Shown here: positions 43,925 to 56,404 of the stretch, piece by piece
Numbering within the stretch: the stretch's first letter is position 1
How the letters are laid out: every line of letters begins with the position of its first letter
Assembly: GCA_022496185.1 (NCBI GenBank)
Contig: WTXG01000088.1
Location: 62,001-126,000 of the forward strand
Length of the DNA: 64,000 nt
DNA from: Multifurca ochricompacta
Taxonomy: Eukaryota > Basidiomycota > Agaricomycetes > Russulales > Russulaceae
Reading direction: 5' to 3'
Made by a program: the position numbers and the translations under genes
The notes under the pieces: model-generated
Databases searched by the model: none
The model's input: only the letters and a program-made list of their open reading frames with translations
Told to the model about the DNA's origin: nothing

Positions 43925-45197
43925 CTACACAGGAGGGAGATGACTCCTCCAATCATTAATCTTCTCAACCAGGGCTGTCTGCTCTGCTGCTTGTGCCTTC
44001 TCCTCTGCTTTCCTAACTTCTTCCTGCAGCTATTCTGGTGTCATATTCACAAATGGCACAAATAAGAGCATATCAAGAAAGTCTTTGCGAATTTCGCCAG
44101 GATGCCCCCGTTGAGCTTCTTGGCGTGCATCCCGTTAATCCACCCACCTCTGCCTTCTTTCTACCTCACTTTCTCGCTCATCATTTATCTTCTTCAGCTC
44201 AGTCTCACCTTTGGATAGAAGGTGTCCTTTGTGAACTTTGAAAGTGCATCCTTGAAATCATCAGTGCCAAAGTGGTGAAGTACCACAGATGCATAGACAG
44301 CATCAAATATTATGGCAGGAGGCCAATCGGCACTGTCAGCAATATGCAGTGCTAAGCCTGTATTGAGGCGATCATTTTTGAGCAAGCCTCTGTATTCAGG
44401 ACAGAATAGATGTGTCGTGCACTGTAGAGTCTCTGGGGACTCATCAGGGTCGACATCTTCTGTTGTCATACCATAGTTTGGGGTCTGATCATGGGTGTCA
44501 TCAGTCTCTGTGGGTATCAAAAAGGTGAAACACTCCACTATGAATGCCACTTCTTTCCCAAGAATTCTGTGCGTAAGATTATTGAGCAAAATTCCATTTC
44601 TAGTATTGTCAATGGTCTTCACAATGTCACCATAGCTGTCATCCCGGGTGCACCTCTGGGTAAGGGTCTATGTACTGCTCATCATTGCAATGGTCAGCCA
44701 AAGGCAGCTTAAAAATAACAGATTCATACCCTATCACCTTTGCAATGTGATATAAGATGTACCCCATCACAGAACAGTTCATCATATCCTGTCAAAACGC
44801 AGCTTCCATCCCAGCATAGAAGACGATCACGGAAATACTATTGATAAGTAGTGGCAATACTGGAGGTGACATGAGTGTTGATTAGCCTGAATTCAGGATC
44901 GACAGGGAGCATGCGTTGCTCCTCCTCTTCAGAGATGTGATAATACAATGAGACATCTTCAGTGGGAAGCCCACCAGTGAAGTCAACAGGATGTAACACA
45001 TCAGACCTGGTCGAGAGTGTTCCTTGTGCACCAGTAATGACATATATCACAAAAAGAACCCATTTATAACAGAATGGTACTTCGTTGGTGGGGATCTTGA
45101 GGGCAAAAATCCAGTTCTAATTGCTCGGACCCGGGTTGATGCCAGAGTCTGATTTGTTAGGGAGTGAAGCATAAACTCTAATAACAGGAATGGCCAT
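43925..45197 (-). pseudogene. Decayed HNH-nuclease-like gene
   Basis: The minus strand holds pieces typical of a large agaricomycete HNH-domain family as I recall it: NGILLNNLTHRILGKEVAF, CTTHLFCPEYRGLL, PPAIIFDAVYASVVLHHFGT and a C-terminal helix with LLFVPFVNMTPE and EEVRKAEEKAQAAEQ. The pieces lie in different frames (breaks near 44230 and 44640) with extra stops, and the N-terminal part from ATG 45197 is weak. Family placement rests on memory of conserved blocks. Expressed function is unlikely. Confidence 0.5.
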
Positions 45198-46398
45198 GAC
45201 TAGGAATAGTATGTGGAGGTTGGTCACTTAGCTTAGTGCCACTATCCAATGGCTCCTCTACAAGCTTTTAAACCCCCTGAACATGATTCCGCCCAATGCG
45301 CATCGCGGCACAACCGGCCCGGTACGAGGAAGCAAGACTCAATTGCAACCGTAAAAAGGGTTTAAGCTATCTATTGAGATATCAGATAAGTTCAGTCATT
45401 GTGGTCAAGTCAAACCTGAAGTGAATGCGTTTGATTTCTACTTTTGGTGGCTCACTGGCACAAGCATTTGTATGTACCTTATATACTTGTAGAGAGACCT
45501 AGTTATGAAGCAGAAGAAGATGAATTTGGATGAAAGGAGGCAAGTGGGATAAAACTAGGCAATAAAGGCAGAGAGGTGAAAACGACGACAGGGAGGAGAC
45601 GGAGAGGTGATGAAACTAGTTAAAGGAATGGACAAGCATGCATGCGGCCTGGAATGCAAATGTACTGACTGATAAAAGATATCATATACGAGACTAGCTC
45701 ATAAGTGCTCTAATTCAAGTTAAGTTTGACCAAGAATGCCGGTTTCATGCTAACCCCCGAGTCAACCTTACACTACTGGCTTATTCGGAAATCTGATCAT
45801 GCAGATGCCCTCTCGGATTTTCTATCACTTTTCACGAGATCTGCTGGTAACGCCACAAATTGCCTTTTTACTAGATCTTTTTGTTTTTTTGCGTGTATCG
45901 TTAAACATCTGCTGTGCCCTAATGAGATTACCCCTCGCCTGATACCCCGTGTACGCTCGCTGGGGAAGTAGGTTCAGGGTTCAGGGAAAGGGGCCATCGT
46001 TCAGTCTGTATCGCCTACGCCAACCCGGGGGCATTCAGACGTCCGAGGAACTCGGTTATTAGCTAGAGATGGAATTGCACAGATAACAGCAGGTGCATAA
46101 AGGCATATGTGTTTGTCATAGAATATTTAGTATTTAGTAATAGCAATGAGATGTATGTATGGTATGTGTGTGAAGCACCATTCACAACTTTGAATGACAA
46201 ATTACTGATAATACAATAGAGCAAAGTGGGGGAAAAAAATAAAAACGACAACCCATGATGTATCCCCCATTATACCAAAGAATATAGCATAGAGGTAGCA
46301 ATAGTCGCAATCTGGGGGGGAAGGAGGAGAAATTAGGGATCAGGAAACAAGTCGTCTAATAGGGGAAGCGGAAAGCTGACCTGCCAACGATTATTCAT
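45198..46398. other. Region with dispersed repeats, no recognised gene
   Basis: 45345-45660 resembles parts of 37891-38120, 12060-12180 and 54600-54665 (shared AGCTATCTAT and TATATACTTGTAGAGAGACC blocks). The rest is AT-rich with short frames only. Confidence 0.45.
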
Positions 46399-46727
46399 TT
46401 ACATCTCGACAGCCTGCAGTACAGCGGGCCTTGACGTGGTTCTGATGGAGCTACTAGGGTATGACGCGATTTGCGATCCCGAGACGCTCCCCTGTGTCCC
46501 AAATTCGCAAAATGTAAGCGGCGGAGAGGAGGGGAAATAGAAAGAAAGGGGGGCCTTACCCCACGCCTTCGTGATGGCGGGAACTCCGTCAATGGTACAT
46601 CGGGCATCGATTGTGACTCGGTTAACACATCCGCCATTGGGGTTGCGAACAGACGCGAGATGGTGGACATGACAGAGCGGGAGAGGGTGGGTTGAGAGCG
46701 GGAAGGTGAAAAAGTGCGCGACATCAT
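46399..46727 (-). CDS. Small hypothetical protein, two exons
   Basis: Exon 46560-46727, intron 46492-46559 (GTAAGG...CACAG, 68 nt), exon 46399-46491, coding for 86 residues. It has a Ser/Arg-rich N-terminus (MMSRTFSPSRSQPTLSRSV) that could be a mitochondrial presequence. A TATAAA lies about 120 bp upstream on the minus strand (near 46848). No family recognised. The frame is also open through the intron, so the splice is optional. Confidence 0.35.
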
Positions 46728-48493
46728 GGTCGTTTTTGTCCTCGAGTTTCGAAATGAACGTTGGTCTTTTTGGGAGGATGGGTGCGAGGGGGAATTTTAT
46801 GTATTGCACACTGGGAATGCCAAAGAATGAAGGTCGGGTTGTATCAATTTATATGCGGTTTGGAGGAGGGGAGGGGAGGAGGATAAAGGCTGGCCCGGCC
46901 TTGCTTTGGGCCTGCTGGCCGACTTGGCTTGGCTCGGCGAAGTCGGAATATGGGTGCGGGCGCGGGCGCAAATGACGAAGTTGCGTCATCATCAGTTCGG
47001 ACCAATTCGGAAGCATCTCATGACCAAATGTGAAGTTGGTTGCTTGTTAGATGCTTATTTCATTCATACTCTTTATACACTGATTTTTTTCTGTTGTTGT
47101 ATTCTGAAATGCCTTTCTGCTTAGTGTGAACCTTCACCTCAGACCACTGTGAAATTTTGTTGTTTGTGTGGTTGTGGTTGGTGTTTTTTTTGTGAAATCA
47201 AGAATCCCGCAAACAATTGCGATCCCGATGACATGATAGTGAACTCCGCACCGGGCCTGACTTCCGGGCGAGCACCCAGAACGCTGAAAGGCCCCTTCTC
47301 CAACCCTCCAGCCCCATATTTATGTCACGCACGTACGCCACTCACACAGTAAGCTGTCAAGTAACGTGAGGTCTGAAGATACAACAACAATAACAAAATA
47401 CAGTAAGCATACCCACACAATTTCTAATATGTGCCTGCGCAGGTCTGCGTTTTGTGCGGAGTACGGGGTACGCGATAACACTCGTAGCGATGCTTCTGTA
47501 GTAAATAATGAACTTCGGGGAGCATTGCCGGACTCAAGGGGATGTCGCCCGATCAGCCCGAGATAGAAGCGTGCATATCAACCTAATTCATTTAAAAAAC
47601 AATGTACACAAATGAACAAACGGACTCCCGACCGATGATGCATCGAACTGCTAGGGAATGTAACCTGCTTGACCCGTCGACCCATCGACCCATCGTCTGG
47701 CACGGGTGGGCTCAACTTGATAAGGGACCCTGCACTTAAGCAAAGAATGAAAAAATATATAGCCTTGAGCTTGTAGCTGGATCTTAATGCGTGATGATCG
47801 AATCGGTCACCCCGGGAGCAAAAACGTCTTGATCAACATCGTGTCACGGGCGCCCCAACTCGCACTATCGTGCGCCACCATCTACACCGTTCCTACCCTC
47901 TGAAATATCTAGTGGATGTGGATTTTTACCCCTCCTATCTCCGATCCTCCCCTCCCCTTCTTCCGATTCACCGTTTCTTAGTGAGAAAGGACAACAATAG
48001 GACATCAGCGAAGACGAAACGATGAAATGCTTGCGATTTAAGTTAAGGTTGGAGGGGGGGCCTTGGCCTTTAAAAAAATTAAAAAAAAGTATCTATGACA
48101 CTGCAACCCGGCTCGTCCCGGTGGATCTACGCTCTCGAGAACCGACCTTGAATCCACCCGACTTCCGGATCTATAGAAATCACTGCTAGTGCGTGACGGT
48201 GCCTTGCAGTCCTTCCCCTCGTTGCTCAACTCAGCCCAACTCAGCCCTAAGGAGGAGTTAGTTTCTCTTGCTAGTTGAGATAACTCAGTGTGATGTGATG
48301 ACTCCACAAAGGCGTCCATTCGCCAATGCCATTCCAAAACCAATATTGCCCCCCCCCTTCCCTTTGAACAGCACCAACGAGGTGACAAATGTTTTTTAAA
48401 CATCAAGAGATCATTCGTGTTTCTTTTGCGAATAAGACCCTCTACATCATTCCTTTCATGAGAGGTGCCGGGAAGCGCCTTTTCATTTCCTTT
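46728..48493. other. Intergenic region, no recognised gene
   Basis: 46885-46935 is a GC-rich GGCCCGG patch like the hAT MITEs. The rest shows only short frames. Confidence 0.4.
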
Positions 48494-49850
48494 TTAAACC
48501 GATTTCCACCCGCCCACCCCGCGCTGATCGACATGCCCCGCCCACAAGTCCATCTCGGCATCGTAACGCCACACAAAACGACGCGACGAAATCCATAACG
48601 ATACGCAACGCAAACTTGGACGATATACGTGTAACTCCGTGACGACGGTACGCTGCAACGCACCAGATGGGAGAGGGACCCAAGTACTGATGTCGAACTC
48701 GATCATGACGAGAGCTTTGAACCGGATTAATGCGTCGTGGATCGCGCTTCGCTGGGGTTACCCAAAAAAAAGCCCGACAACCAAAAAAAATAACGCATTT
48801 CAGCGGACGGAGGAAGGGGAAGAGGAGGAGGAGGAGGATTTTAAGGGGGCAAAGAGGTGTTGGGGTTGGAGTTGGAGTTGGAGTTGGAGAGAGAAAGAGT
48901 GGCACACGCACCGGACTAGAGGGCAGAGGAATGATACCAAAGTACAACAGCTGGGAACAATGCTGCGCGACAAGCGCAACAATCATTAATGCGCATGATT
49001 CTGGGACATCATGGAAGCTCAATGAACGTAAAGTCTTGCTTGCGCGTGCGAGGCGTGGGATGAGCCGTTGAGGGAGCAGGTCGTCACTTGTGCCACTGTC
49101 AGTGGCATCCGTCTCACTGCTCATGGTATCTCCTCCTCCTCCCAGGACTTGCAGGTGCGTGAGTGGACAGTTCACAAACGCATGCGCGAGACGGAGTGGA
49201 CACTCTAGTGTGGCCAGGAGGGGTAAGTCCATCGTCATCGTCTCCCTCTTCCTATCCATCTTCGCTTCATCGGGATCTGCAATGCCGGTGCCGGTGCCGG
49301 TGTTGGTGTTGGTGTCGACATCTTTGCTTACGTGAGATTGGGTTTCCGGGGTGGTAGGCGGAGATAGAACGTAATCCGCCGCAAGTTCTAGCACCCAGAG
49401 CGCACGCAGTGTTGGCTGAGCACGCACAAATGCAGCGACTCGGGCGTCCCAAGGGATACCAAGACGAAGGTCGCGCAAACGGAAAGATGGTGTACACGGG
49501 AAAACCCACGATAACTGTACACGGCGTGTATCGAGGGCGAGTGCCTCGAGGTTAGGCAGAAACTCAAAGGTGCGCTTTAACAATTGCCATAAGGGTGGGG
49601 AGCCAGACCCAAGAACCAGTCCACGGACATGAGCGGCGAGTTGGGGTGTATTTCTTAGGGTCTCACAAGCGAGGAGAGCGGAAGAAGGGTTGGTAAGAAT
49701 GAGTGAATGGTAGAGACGCCGAGTGGCATAAGCAGAGAGGGACTTGTTGGTGAGACAGAGGGAATGAAGGTCAGTGATACGTGCATACGAAGTGATAAGA
49801 GAGACAATAACCGGGTCTTGGAGAGCAAGGGATGCATGGGAAGTACCCAT
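48494..49850 (-). CDS. F-box/LRR-like protein
   Basis: Exon 48912-49850 and exon 48494-48751 with a 160 nt intron (GTGCGT...CCCAG) holding a long pyrimidine run; both exons are frame-consistent, 398 residues. The start at 49850 (MGTSHASLALQDPVIV) fits the helical F-box-like start better than the upstream ATG. The N-terminal 50 residues resemble an F-box (SLITSYARITDLHSLCLTNK). Leucine-rich segments follow (LVLGSG, LEALALDT, RLRDLRLGIPW, LRSLSFHDV), with a Thr/Asp-rich disordered loop in the middle and a C-terminal part ending RGVGGWKSV. Such proteins usually act as substrate receptors of SCF ubiquitin ligases; the substrate is unknown. Confidence 0.65.
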
Positions 49851-49994
49851 CCTGACCCAGTGAAAATGAATGGTCAATCACACGTTACAGAAAGCATGCT
49901 CAAAAGTACGTCAAAGAACACCAGGTCGACGATTTCAGAAAAAGAAAAAGAAAAAGAAAAAGGAAAAGGAAAAGAAAATAGGAATTTAAAAAAT

Positions 49995-50065
49995 GCCCGC
50001 TGGCTGGATTGAACAACCGACCTCATCATTACGAGTGACGCGCTCTACCACTGAGCTAAGCGGGC
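49995..50065 (-). tRNA. tRNA-Thr (CGT)
   Basis: The minus strand folds into a full cloverleaf of 71 nt: acceptor GCCCGCT/AGCGGGC, D arm GCTC...GAGC, anticodon stem CGTCA/TGATG with loop CTCGTAA (anticodon CGT), variable loop AGGTC, and T arm GGTTG-TTCAATC-CAGCC. There is no intron and no encoded CCA. Confidence 0.95.
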
Positions 50066-50250
50066 TTCATTTATATTTATAGTAAGAGATCACATGGAAA
50101 GAGCCGAACTACTGTCAGCCACGGCTGAACCCGTCAATTATCAATACAGACACAGGGTAGGGCAGGGGCAGATATAGTCTACACTGTTTTTCTGACCAAA
50201 ACTTCTAGTACCATTTATTTTTCAGACTCACGACCCACGTCCCCTATACC

Positions 50251-52119
50251 ATGGCAGGCCCTACAAAGGCAGAGACAGATCAGGTTTTCAAGATTCTCAA
50301 AGCTGGCAAAGGAAACAAGGTTCGTAGAGTTGTGACCTTGAATGTGATAACAGCTAATCAAACTTTCAGATGTGCTTTGACTGCCAAGCTCGCAACCCGA
50401 CGTGGGCCAGTGTTAACTTTGGCTTGTACATTTGTCTCGATTGTTCAAGTGTGCACCGCAATATGGGCGTGCACATCTCTTTTGTTCGGTAGGTCGCAGC
50501 CCCGCCTGCCAATCTCCACCTGAACCGGGACCAACTGACGACCCCTTTTAGGTCCACTAATCTTGACAGCTGGCAGCTCACACAACTGCGCACCATGAAA
50601 GTCGGTGGAAATGGATCAGCTACCGACTTTTTCGCTCGACATGGCGGCACTTCGTTACTCACCGATAGTGATGTAAAGAAGAAGTATACGAGCCGCGTGG
50701 CCGAACTTTACAAAGAGGAGCTTGCACGTCGTGTCAAAGAAGATACTGCTCAGTGCGCGTCCATGTCATGTTGCGATTATATACTCAGCAAGCTCATCTC
50801 TTGAACCCGTTCTACACAGATTCCCAAGCGGTATTGTCCTCGATGGCATCGATACCTCCAAATCGGCAGCTCAGACCGATGCGCCAGCTGATGAGGAAGA
50901 CTTTTTCTCATCCTGGGACAAACCCGCTGCGACGAAGTCCAAGACCGCTAACCCCCCACCAAAATCCACTCCACCGCCGTCCATTGGGCGTGCTGCCTCT
51001 GCCCCTACTCCCGGTAGCCCCACGGTAGCCTCCGTTCCTGCAGGACCACGTACCGTTACATCCTCTTCATTGCGTGCAAACTCTACTTCAGTAACCAGCG
51101 GCGTGCGCACGCTCACCTCGAGCACCACAGCATCCGCAAGCGCAGGCACAGGCACGGGCACGAGCGTTTCGCGTCCCGCAAGGAAGGGTCTTGGCGCAAA
51201 GAAGGCAGCGGCTCCTCTGGATTTTGCGGAGGCAGAACGCCGTGCGGCTGCTGAAGCGGAACGGATTCGTCAGCTTGGTTACGATCGTGAACGCGAGGAG
51301 GCCGAAGCTCGAGCTGGACGCGAAGCTGCCGCGCTCGAGTTGAAGAACAAGAGCGCCACTGCTGCTGCTGCTGCTGCTGCAAGCGCGAGTTCCCAATCGG
51401 TTTCTGCCGGTGCGAGCACCGGAGACGTAGAAAGGCTTGGGATGGGTGTGAAGAAGCTCGGTTTTGGGGCCTTGCCCCGCGCACAATCCGCGGGGGCACC
51501 TAAAGTGTACGATGCGTCCGTTCCCCTCATGATGGTATTTGTCGGTATCGACTAACTGGACGTCACTTACCTTTTGGTGTCCTTATGCTCTTTGTCTCTC
51601 TTTTTTTTTTCTTTTTTGGTAGTTCTGCAGCACCTGTCGCGGACGACTCGCCAACGACGGCTCGCGATCGTTTTGGAAACCAAAAGGGGATCTCGAGCGA
51701 TATGTTTTTCGAACGGGGCGCATACGATCCTGATACCGTTTCTGAGGGACGTGCACGACTCGCGCAATTCCAAGGGGCGACTTCTATCTCTTCTAACCAG
51801 TACTTTGGGCGTGAGGAAGAGGAGACGCTCGCGCAGGCTTCAGACGGAGGGTTGCTCGGCGATGGCAGCCTTGCGGGAATCGAAAATGCCGCGCGGGAAG
51901 CTGTCGCACGCATCATTTCCAACCCCGATGTGCAAAACCTGGGGGATAGCATACGTTCTGGTGCTCTTAAGGTACGACACATACACAGTCTCTCTTTCTC
52001 TCTCTCTCTCTCTCTACTCGAAGTGGAGAGAAGGCTGACTTTTTAAAAAATCATTTTCCTTGCTTACTCGTGTTAAACATTAGCTTTCGGATTATCTGGC
52101 GCAGATGTCCGAGCGCTAG
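50251..52119 (+). CDS. GLO3: ArfGAP, Glo3/ArfGAP2-3 type
   Basis: Six exons: 50251-50319, 50370-50488, 50552-50752, 50820-51544, 51631-51971, 52084-52119. The N-terminal zinc finger C-x2-C-x16-C-x2-C ([16 protein letters not shown]...CLDC) is followed by [16 protein letters not shown], including the arginine finger region, and LDSWQLTQL. Downstream is a Ser/Pro/Thr-rich linker, an Ala/Glu helix, KKLGFGAL, then the Glo3 signature region [14 protein letters not shown], which recurs as [12 protein letters not shown]. The C-terminal helix ends [10 protein letters not shown]. The protein stimulates GTP hydrolysis by Arf on Golgi COPI vesicles. The fourth donor (51545, GTATCG) is the least certain. 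The 3' half is duplicated at 55434-56160. Confidence 0.88.
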
Positions 52120-52380
52120 AGACGCGAATGGATAGACCAGGGCTGTGGCACTGATGACCGAAGATGTAGTTTCTGTTTTGTGAAGTGATATTTATGTCAT
52201 CCGTTGCATAGGTGATACAACATTGCCCTGGTCTAGCCGGGCTCCATGCTTCATGAATCTGATCTGCGTCAAGCCTTGTGGTTCTGCCATCCTTTTCCAT
52301 CATGATGAATGCATGTGCTGAAGTCGCTGTCTTCTGCCGCCGAAAAACTGTAGAATGAACCCGCCTGTCGGGTACCACGC

Positions 52381-52822
52381 ATTTTTTTTTTTTTTGGAAT
52401 CCATCTTATTACGCACTTCAGGGCCTTGCCCAAATTGCGCGGCTACTACGGGGTACATTGTAACTACTAGGTGAACATGATGTTGTAAGTGTGTGTGAGA
52501 CAAAAGATGGAAAATCCCGGTGGGGAAAGCGGTTCAAGTGAGGGTGTGTGGAAGTGAAGGTAAGGGAAAAAGAGAAAGAAGGAAAGGGAAAAGACTGGTA
52601 AAGAGATTTTTACCCATGACTCCCGAGGCCGTTCCGACGAAAACGTTTTTGTGAAGGCCCATGTGTCCTGGATGAAGGTTAGCAAGTCCTCGGCGTAAGG
52701 CTTTCGATTGAAGGAACTGGAGGCTCTCACGCCTGGCGGCGTAGAGAGGGCAGTCGAGAAGGATGTGGGGGAGGTGGTGTCATCATGTGTACTCAGCGGC
52801 GGCCGGGTGGCTATGCACAAGC
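52381..52822 (-). mobile_element. 5'-truncated LINE, minus strand
   Basis: A T run, the complement of the tail (CAAATTGCGCGGCTACTAC), then minus-strand coding remnants of the ORF2 C-terminus (a HILLDCPLYAAR-like block). It is shared with 56405-56950, so the insertion preceded the duplication. Confidence 0.8.
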
Positions 52823-53033
52823 ACAACAGAGGCTACCACGTGTTCCCCATCCCATCCCCAGTAAGTCGGCAACGCCCGACACCCCTATGAATCCTGTCAC
52901 TCTACTGTCCTGTCCTCAATCGCCGCTCATATAATGCTCCCTAGCGTAGTCGGATAAATACGAGAATCGCCAAGCTGTCGCCTTGGTTCTCACATATCAC
53001 CCCTCAGACACTTTGAAACATACTTGCTCTACA

Positions 53034-53900
53034 ATGACCCACTCCATGCGTCCAGACAACGGAGGCGATCGTATTTTAATGGAGACATACACCGTCAATC
53101 TGAAGAGACATCGCAATTCTATCAGCGCGAGCAGGCAAATGTGCCCCCACATCGTGTAGTGAGTATTTGCGACGGCTCATATTCACCTCGAACTCCTGGC
53201 AGAACTATACTTAATCTTCACATTCTAAGGCTACCGCACAACACCCTGGCTATGCCCCATCTTGGAATGCACCTGCTCCGCATCCAGGCTATCAGGACGA
53301 GCGCTATGCCGCCCCATATGCACACGGTAGTGCTCACGGTTATGGTGTATGGCACAATACCCAGCCCAATGTCTTCTTCGCTCCTCCTCCTGTGGAAAGC
53401 GCACTTTTTCCTCTTTCTGCCTTTTCTCTATGAACTAACCTTCTCTCCCCTCAGAGCGCTGCAGCTCCACACGTGAATCAAAAATCCGGCGATGTCAATA
53501 GCGCTTTTGCCTATCACCCAGATAATGGGGTTCCAGCACTCACAGAAGCTCATGGTCCATTTTATGCGGTACGCTTCACTTTCAGTCACGGTCCCCCCCC
53601 CTCTCTCTCTCCCTCCGCTCTCCCAAAACGCTATTGTAGCATACTCATTGCAACACGCAGGTGGGTAGTGTTCCTACGCTAGGTGCAGCTAATGTTAACG
53701 GTGGGACCGGCGTGGACGCTCAGCCTCATGCTCCCACTTCCGAGGGGCATTCGTCCTCTGAAGGTCTCAGGTCCCTAGCTAGACATTACATTCTTGATCC
53801 AAGGACCCGCGTTTACATAGTCCGCATGGTGTCAAATGGGTGTGGCCGTCTGAACATGTACATCACGCTCGAAGTAGCGGACGTTGTTGGAAACGTATGA
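53034..53900 (+). pseudogene. Unknown Pro/Tyr/Gly-rich protein, proximal copy with one-base frameshift
   Basis: Exons 53034-53158, 53230-53391, 53455-53568 and 53661-53900. The first exon is 125 nt against 126 nt in the distal copy: one A is missing in the TTTTAAATGG tract near 53084. Otherwise the frame, splice sites and the ending LNMYITLEVADVVGNV are kept. It contains QHPGYAPSWNAPAPHPGYQD and a conserved C-terminal block RHYILDPRTRVYIVRMVSNG. No family recognised. The second donor is an unusual GTGGAA. Confidence 0.6.
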
Positions 53901-54032
53901 GCCAAAACTATGTGGTGGTTCTTATTCAAATGACATTATTTTCGAGCCGTTTAATTTACTTCTTCTCTTCGAGAAACTTGGTGCCCTCCTTTAAACATTA
54001 AAGTTGACTCATCAACATTGAGAGAAACCAAT

Positions 54033-54072
54033 TTTTTTTGTTTTAAAAATCGAGTTTCGTTGACGCGCTTGC
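54033..54072 (-). mobile_element. Truncated LINE tail, minus strand
   Basis: A T-rich run then AAATCGAGTTTCGTTGACGC, the complement of the LINE 3' end. It breaks off at GCAAG, while the distal copy at 58461 continues. Confidence 0.55.
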
Positions 54073-54669
54073 AAGTGTACGGATCCAATCCGCAGTGAGT
54101 GCAAGGCAAAGTATTCCTTAAGAGCTAGAAAAGCGAGTAGCTCAGTCTTTGGAACAGAAAGACTATATTGCTAGGTAATACCTAGAAAAGCGAGTAGCTA
54201 CACAAAGAATTAGTAAAATGCAATGTAGCTACGAAGAAAATAATACTGACGTCAGTCTTTGGAACAGAAAAACTGAGGACGCTAACTACGCTGGTAGTCC
54301 TATAATATAGTAAGAAATTTGCACGATACGATACCTCGTGCATTGTGTAGAATGGCCTCAATGTGATCGATCCCGGGCCGCCATCTCCGGTATCAATGTG
54401 GCTGCGTGCCGTGGCTGTATTCTAACAAGAGAGAGAGAGAAGAGAGAAGAGAGCGCGCCCTTTTGAGATAACTAGATCGAATGTAAACGTATTGTGCTTG
54501 AATTCGAGGAAATCGCTGCTTGTTGGTTCCGCTTGACCTTTGCGCTCGATGTCGTCAAGAAGTTCTTCAGCACAAAAAAAAGAAAGATAAAGAGAGAGAA
54601 ATGCCGTTTGATTTCTGCTTCTAGTGGCTCACTGGCTGGTCTACTACAAGCATTGTATGTACACTAGAT
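54073..54669. other. Repeat-rich spacer
   Basis: It holds two AGAAAAGCGAGTAGCT repeats (54126, 54183), a GA microsatellite (54426-54455) and a block (54590-54665) shared with 12100-12150 and 45440-45490. No gene. Confidence 0.45.
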
Positions 54670-55020
54670 GCAATTCACCCAAAAGATTGTGCCGAATCAC
54701 GTGATGTAAAGTAAACAACAGCAAATTCTGTTGAACCAAGATAGCGGCAGCCGGTCTTTCCCGGTCTTTCATTAGGTTGAAAACATTTGTCTATATGTCA
54801 CATGACTTTGATTTGTAATGTTTTTTGTTAATCAACGATAACTTCATTTTTAAAATAAATATTATTACAAATCACAGTTGTGTGACAAGATAACCACCTT
54901 AGGGATGTCAGCGGTGGGGGAGAGTTGGGTGAGCTCTCTGTACTGCTATCTTGTTTCAACAGAGTTTGCTGTTGTTTACTTTACATCACGTGATTCGGCA
55001 CAATCTTTTGGGTGAATAGC
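54670..55020. mobile_element. MITE with about 80 bp terminal inverted repeats
   Basis: The left end ATTCACCCAAAAGATTGTGC and onward to TGTTGAACCAAGATAGC is repeated in inverted form at the right end (GCTATCTTGTTTCAACAGAG ... GGGTGAATAGC). The centre is AT-rich. Partial copies lie at 59315 and 59508. Target duplication not resolved. Confidence 0.75.
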
Positions 55021-55344
55021 GTCCAGTAATGATCTTGTCACTATTTTTGCATTCTATCCTTATAGTTATAGTTATCTTCTATCCTAATTTTAAATAAACT
55101 ATTTAATTAATCTTATTTTATAATAATATATCGAAATTATATATATATCAAAGATGATAACAAACGAATGGTTATGTAATGTAAGATATGAATCGGGGTT
55201 AGGGTTATGGCACGTGCTGTCATATTATAATCGCGGGTTCATCAGCCGCGCCTCAGCTCTGCCTCAGCAGCTGTACACCCACACACACATACATCAAAGC
55301 GATCTATCCCGCCTCCACTTATTCTACGATTAATCATAGGCGAA

Positions 55345-56160
55345 TCGCGTTCAGACCTTCTTGCATGGGTTAACGAGCTCCTTCAAATCAACTATACGAA
55401 GATCGAGCAGTGCGGTACTGGCGCGGCCTATTGCCGCTGCTGCTGCAAGCGCAAGCTCCCAACCGGTTTCTGCCGGCGCGAGCACCGGAGATGTAGAAAG
55501 GCTTGGGATGGGCGTGAAGAAGCTCGGTTGTGGGGCCTCGCCCCGCGCACAATCTGCGGGGGCACCTAAAGCGTACGATGCGTCCGTTCCCCTCATGATG
55601 ATATTTGCCCGTATCGACTAACTGGACGTCACTTACCTTTTGGTGTCCTTATGCTGTTTGTCTCTCTTTTTTTTTTTCTTTTTTGGTAGTTCTGCAGCAC
55701 CTGTCGCGGACGACTCACCAACGACGGCTCGCGATCGTTTTGGAAACCAAAAGGGGATCTCGAGCGATATGTTTTTCGAACGGGGCGCATACGATCCTGA
55801 TACCGTTTCTGAGGGACGTGCACGACTCGCGCAATTCCAAGGGGCGACTTCTATCTCTTCTAACCAGTACTTTGGGCGTGAGGAGGAGGAGACGCTCGCG
55901 CAGGCTTCAGACGGAGGGTTGCTCGGCGATGGCAGCCTCGCGGGAATCGAAAATGCCGCGCGGGAAGCTGTCGCACGCATCATTTCCAACCCCGATATGC
56001 AAAACCTGGGGGATAGCATACGTTCAGGTGCTCTTAAGGTACGGCTCTCTCTCTCCTCATTTCGAGGAGAGAAGGCTGACTTTTGTAAAAATCATTTTCC
56101 TTGCTTGTTCGTGTTAAACATTAGCTTTCGGATTATCTGGCGCAGATGTCCGAGCGCTAG
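55345..56160 (+). pseudogene. Chimeric EB1-ArfGAP gene remnant
   Basis: The EB1 start codon is ATA here (55343-55345) instead of ATG, and the EB1 frame meets the ArfGAP part out of frame. ArfGAP exons 5 and 6 remain open (about 55700-56040 and 56125-56160) with the [14 protein letters not shown] signature and the [10 protein letters not shown] end. It cannot give a working ArfGAP because the zinc finger is absent. Confidence 0.85.
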
Positions 56161-56404
56161 AGACGCGAATGGATGGACGAGGGCTATGGCACTGATGAAT
56201 GGTTTTTTTTTTGTGAAGTGATATTTATGTACGGCATTGTCCTAGTCTAGCTGTGCTCCATGCTTCATGATTCTGATCCGCCTTAAGTAAGCCTTGTGGT
56301 TCTACCATCATCCTTTTCCATCATGATAAATGCGTGTTGTCCCACTACATTCGGGTGCTCCCGAAAATTTAAAACGAACCTGCCTGTAGGGTACCATGCG
56401 TTTC

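Larger units (their letters stand above)
51357..54072 (+). repeat. Segmental duplication, proximal copy
   Basis: From the CTG run in ArfGAP exon 4 through the unknown gene and into a LINE tail, this block is repeated at about 55434-58507 at high identity, including introns and a truncated LINE. The distal copy is longer because this one lacks part of the LINE and a 75 nt coding repeat. Confidence 0.9.

Noticed and set aside
48800..48985. Ser/Leu-rich ORFs around the poly-purine tract
   Set aside because: The tract lies in the 160 nt intron of the F-box gene.
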